From Desulfobacteraceae bacterium UBA5623 (GTDB lineage: Bacteria; Desulfobacterota; DSM-4660; Desulfatiglandales; Desulfatiglandaceae), in NCBI GenBank assembly GCA_002424495.1, contig DIKH01000357.1, forward strand, positions 1,672 to 7,302: a DNA stretch of 5,631 bases. Reading direction: 5' to 3'. This document shows positions 5,570 to 5,631 of this stretch, one piece after another. The notes beneath the pieces are model-generated. The model saw only the letters and a program-made list of their open reading frames with translations. It searched no databases and was not told the origin of the DNA. The position numbers and the translations under genes were made by a program. The stretch's first letter is position 1, and every line of letters begins with the position of its first letter.

Positions 5570-5631
5570 AGTGCCGCAGATGCGCGAAAGAGGTCTGCGA
5601 AGTGTGCTATTGCACATGAGCAGGCCGATGA

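Larger units (their letters stand above)
5342..5631. other. Probable edge of a mobile element or rearrangement; no gene identified
   Basis: From about 5342 the sequence no longer fits the methylase, and neither strand gives a recognisable protein. Within it are a GGGGACGCTGG stretch (5354-5364), a long hairpin (5454-5486) and two TGTAACT-type motifs (5511 and 5556). A minus-strand frame is open from the right edge to 5401 but has no family features. The abrupt loss of the gene suggests an insertion or recombination junction. The element family cannot be named, because no transposase or matching terminal repeat is in the window. Confidence 0.4.

Noticed and set aside
5401..5631. Minus-strand frame open from the right edge for about 76 codons
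   Set aside because: No start inside the window except a late ATG, no family features, and it reads through the 5454-5486 hairpin. It could be a partial gene but cannot be supported.
1..5631. tRNA, rRNA or CRISPR array
   Set aside because: No cloverleaf-like set of arms, no conserved rRNA stretches and no regularly spaced repeats were seen on either strand.

Overview
The window looks like a small defence or accessory island in a Gram-negative bacterium of medium to high GC. A proteobacterial or Desulfobacterota-like host is plausible, from the style of the toxin-antitoxin pair and the Shine-Dalgarno use, but nothing here fixes the taxon. The outer parts (about 1-900 and 4600-5340) are visibly GC-richer. 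The middle (about 970-4490) is strongly AT-rich, with many Lys, Asn and Ile codons ending in A or T, which suggests that the central genes arrived by horizontal transfer.

Layout, all on the + strand: (1) 3-125, the unidentified C-terminal tail of a reading frame entering from the left. (2) 136-739, a two-gene type II toxin-antitoxin module with the toxin first: a RelE/HigB-like mRNA interferase and an overlapping XRE-type helix-turn-helix antitoxin, with a palindrome and a promoter-like sequence at the toxin start. (3) 740-994, a spacer without a convincing gene, containing a perfect 7-bp hairpin. (4) 995-2290, a protein with an N-terminal TIR-like NADase-type domain and a beta-rich C-terminal half, likely an abortive-infection effector. 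(5) 2291-2433, a second, GC-richer spacer with a hairpin and short direct repeats. (6) 2434-3120 and 3138-4487, a tight gene pair: a small archaeo-eukaryotic-primase-like protein and a complete dGTPase-family HD phosphohydrolase. (7) 4601-5515, the N-terminal third or less of a DUF1156-type, Zn-ribbon adenine-specific DNA methylase, cut off before its catalytic motif and fused to an unrelated tail. (8) 5342-5631, the probable edge of a mobile element or rearrangement, with a long hairpin and two copies of a TGTAACT-type motif.

How the parts may work together (inference): TIR domains deplete NAD+ or make cyclic ADP-ribose-type signals, dGTPases deplete dNTPs during phage infection, and toxin-antitoxin modules and DNA methylases are standard defence-island components. 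The most interesting unit is the primase-like + dGTPase pair, with the TIR protein upstream. I do not recognise it as a named defence system. The methylase is almost certainly dead in this copy.
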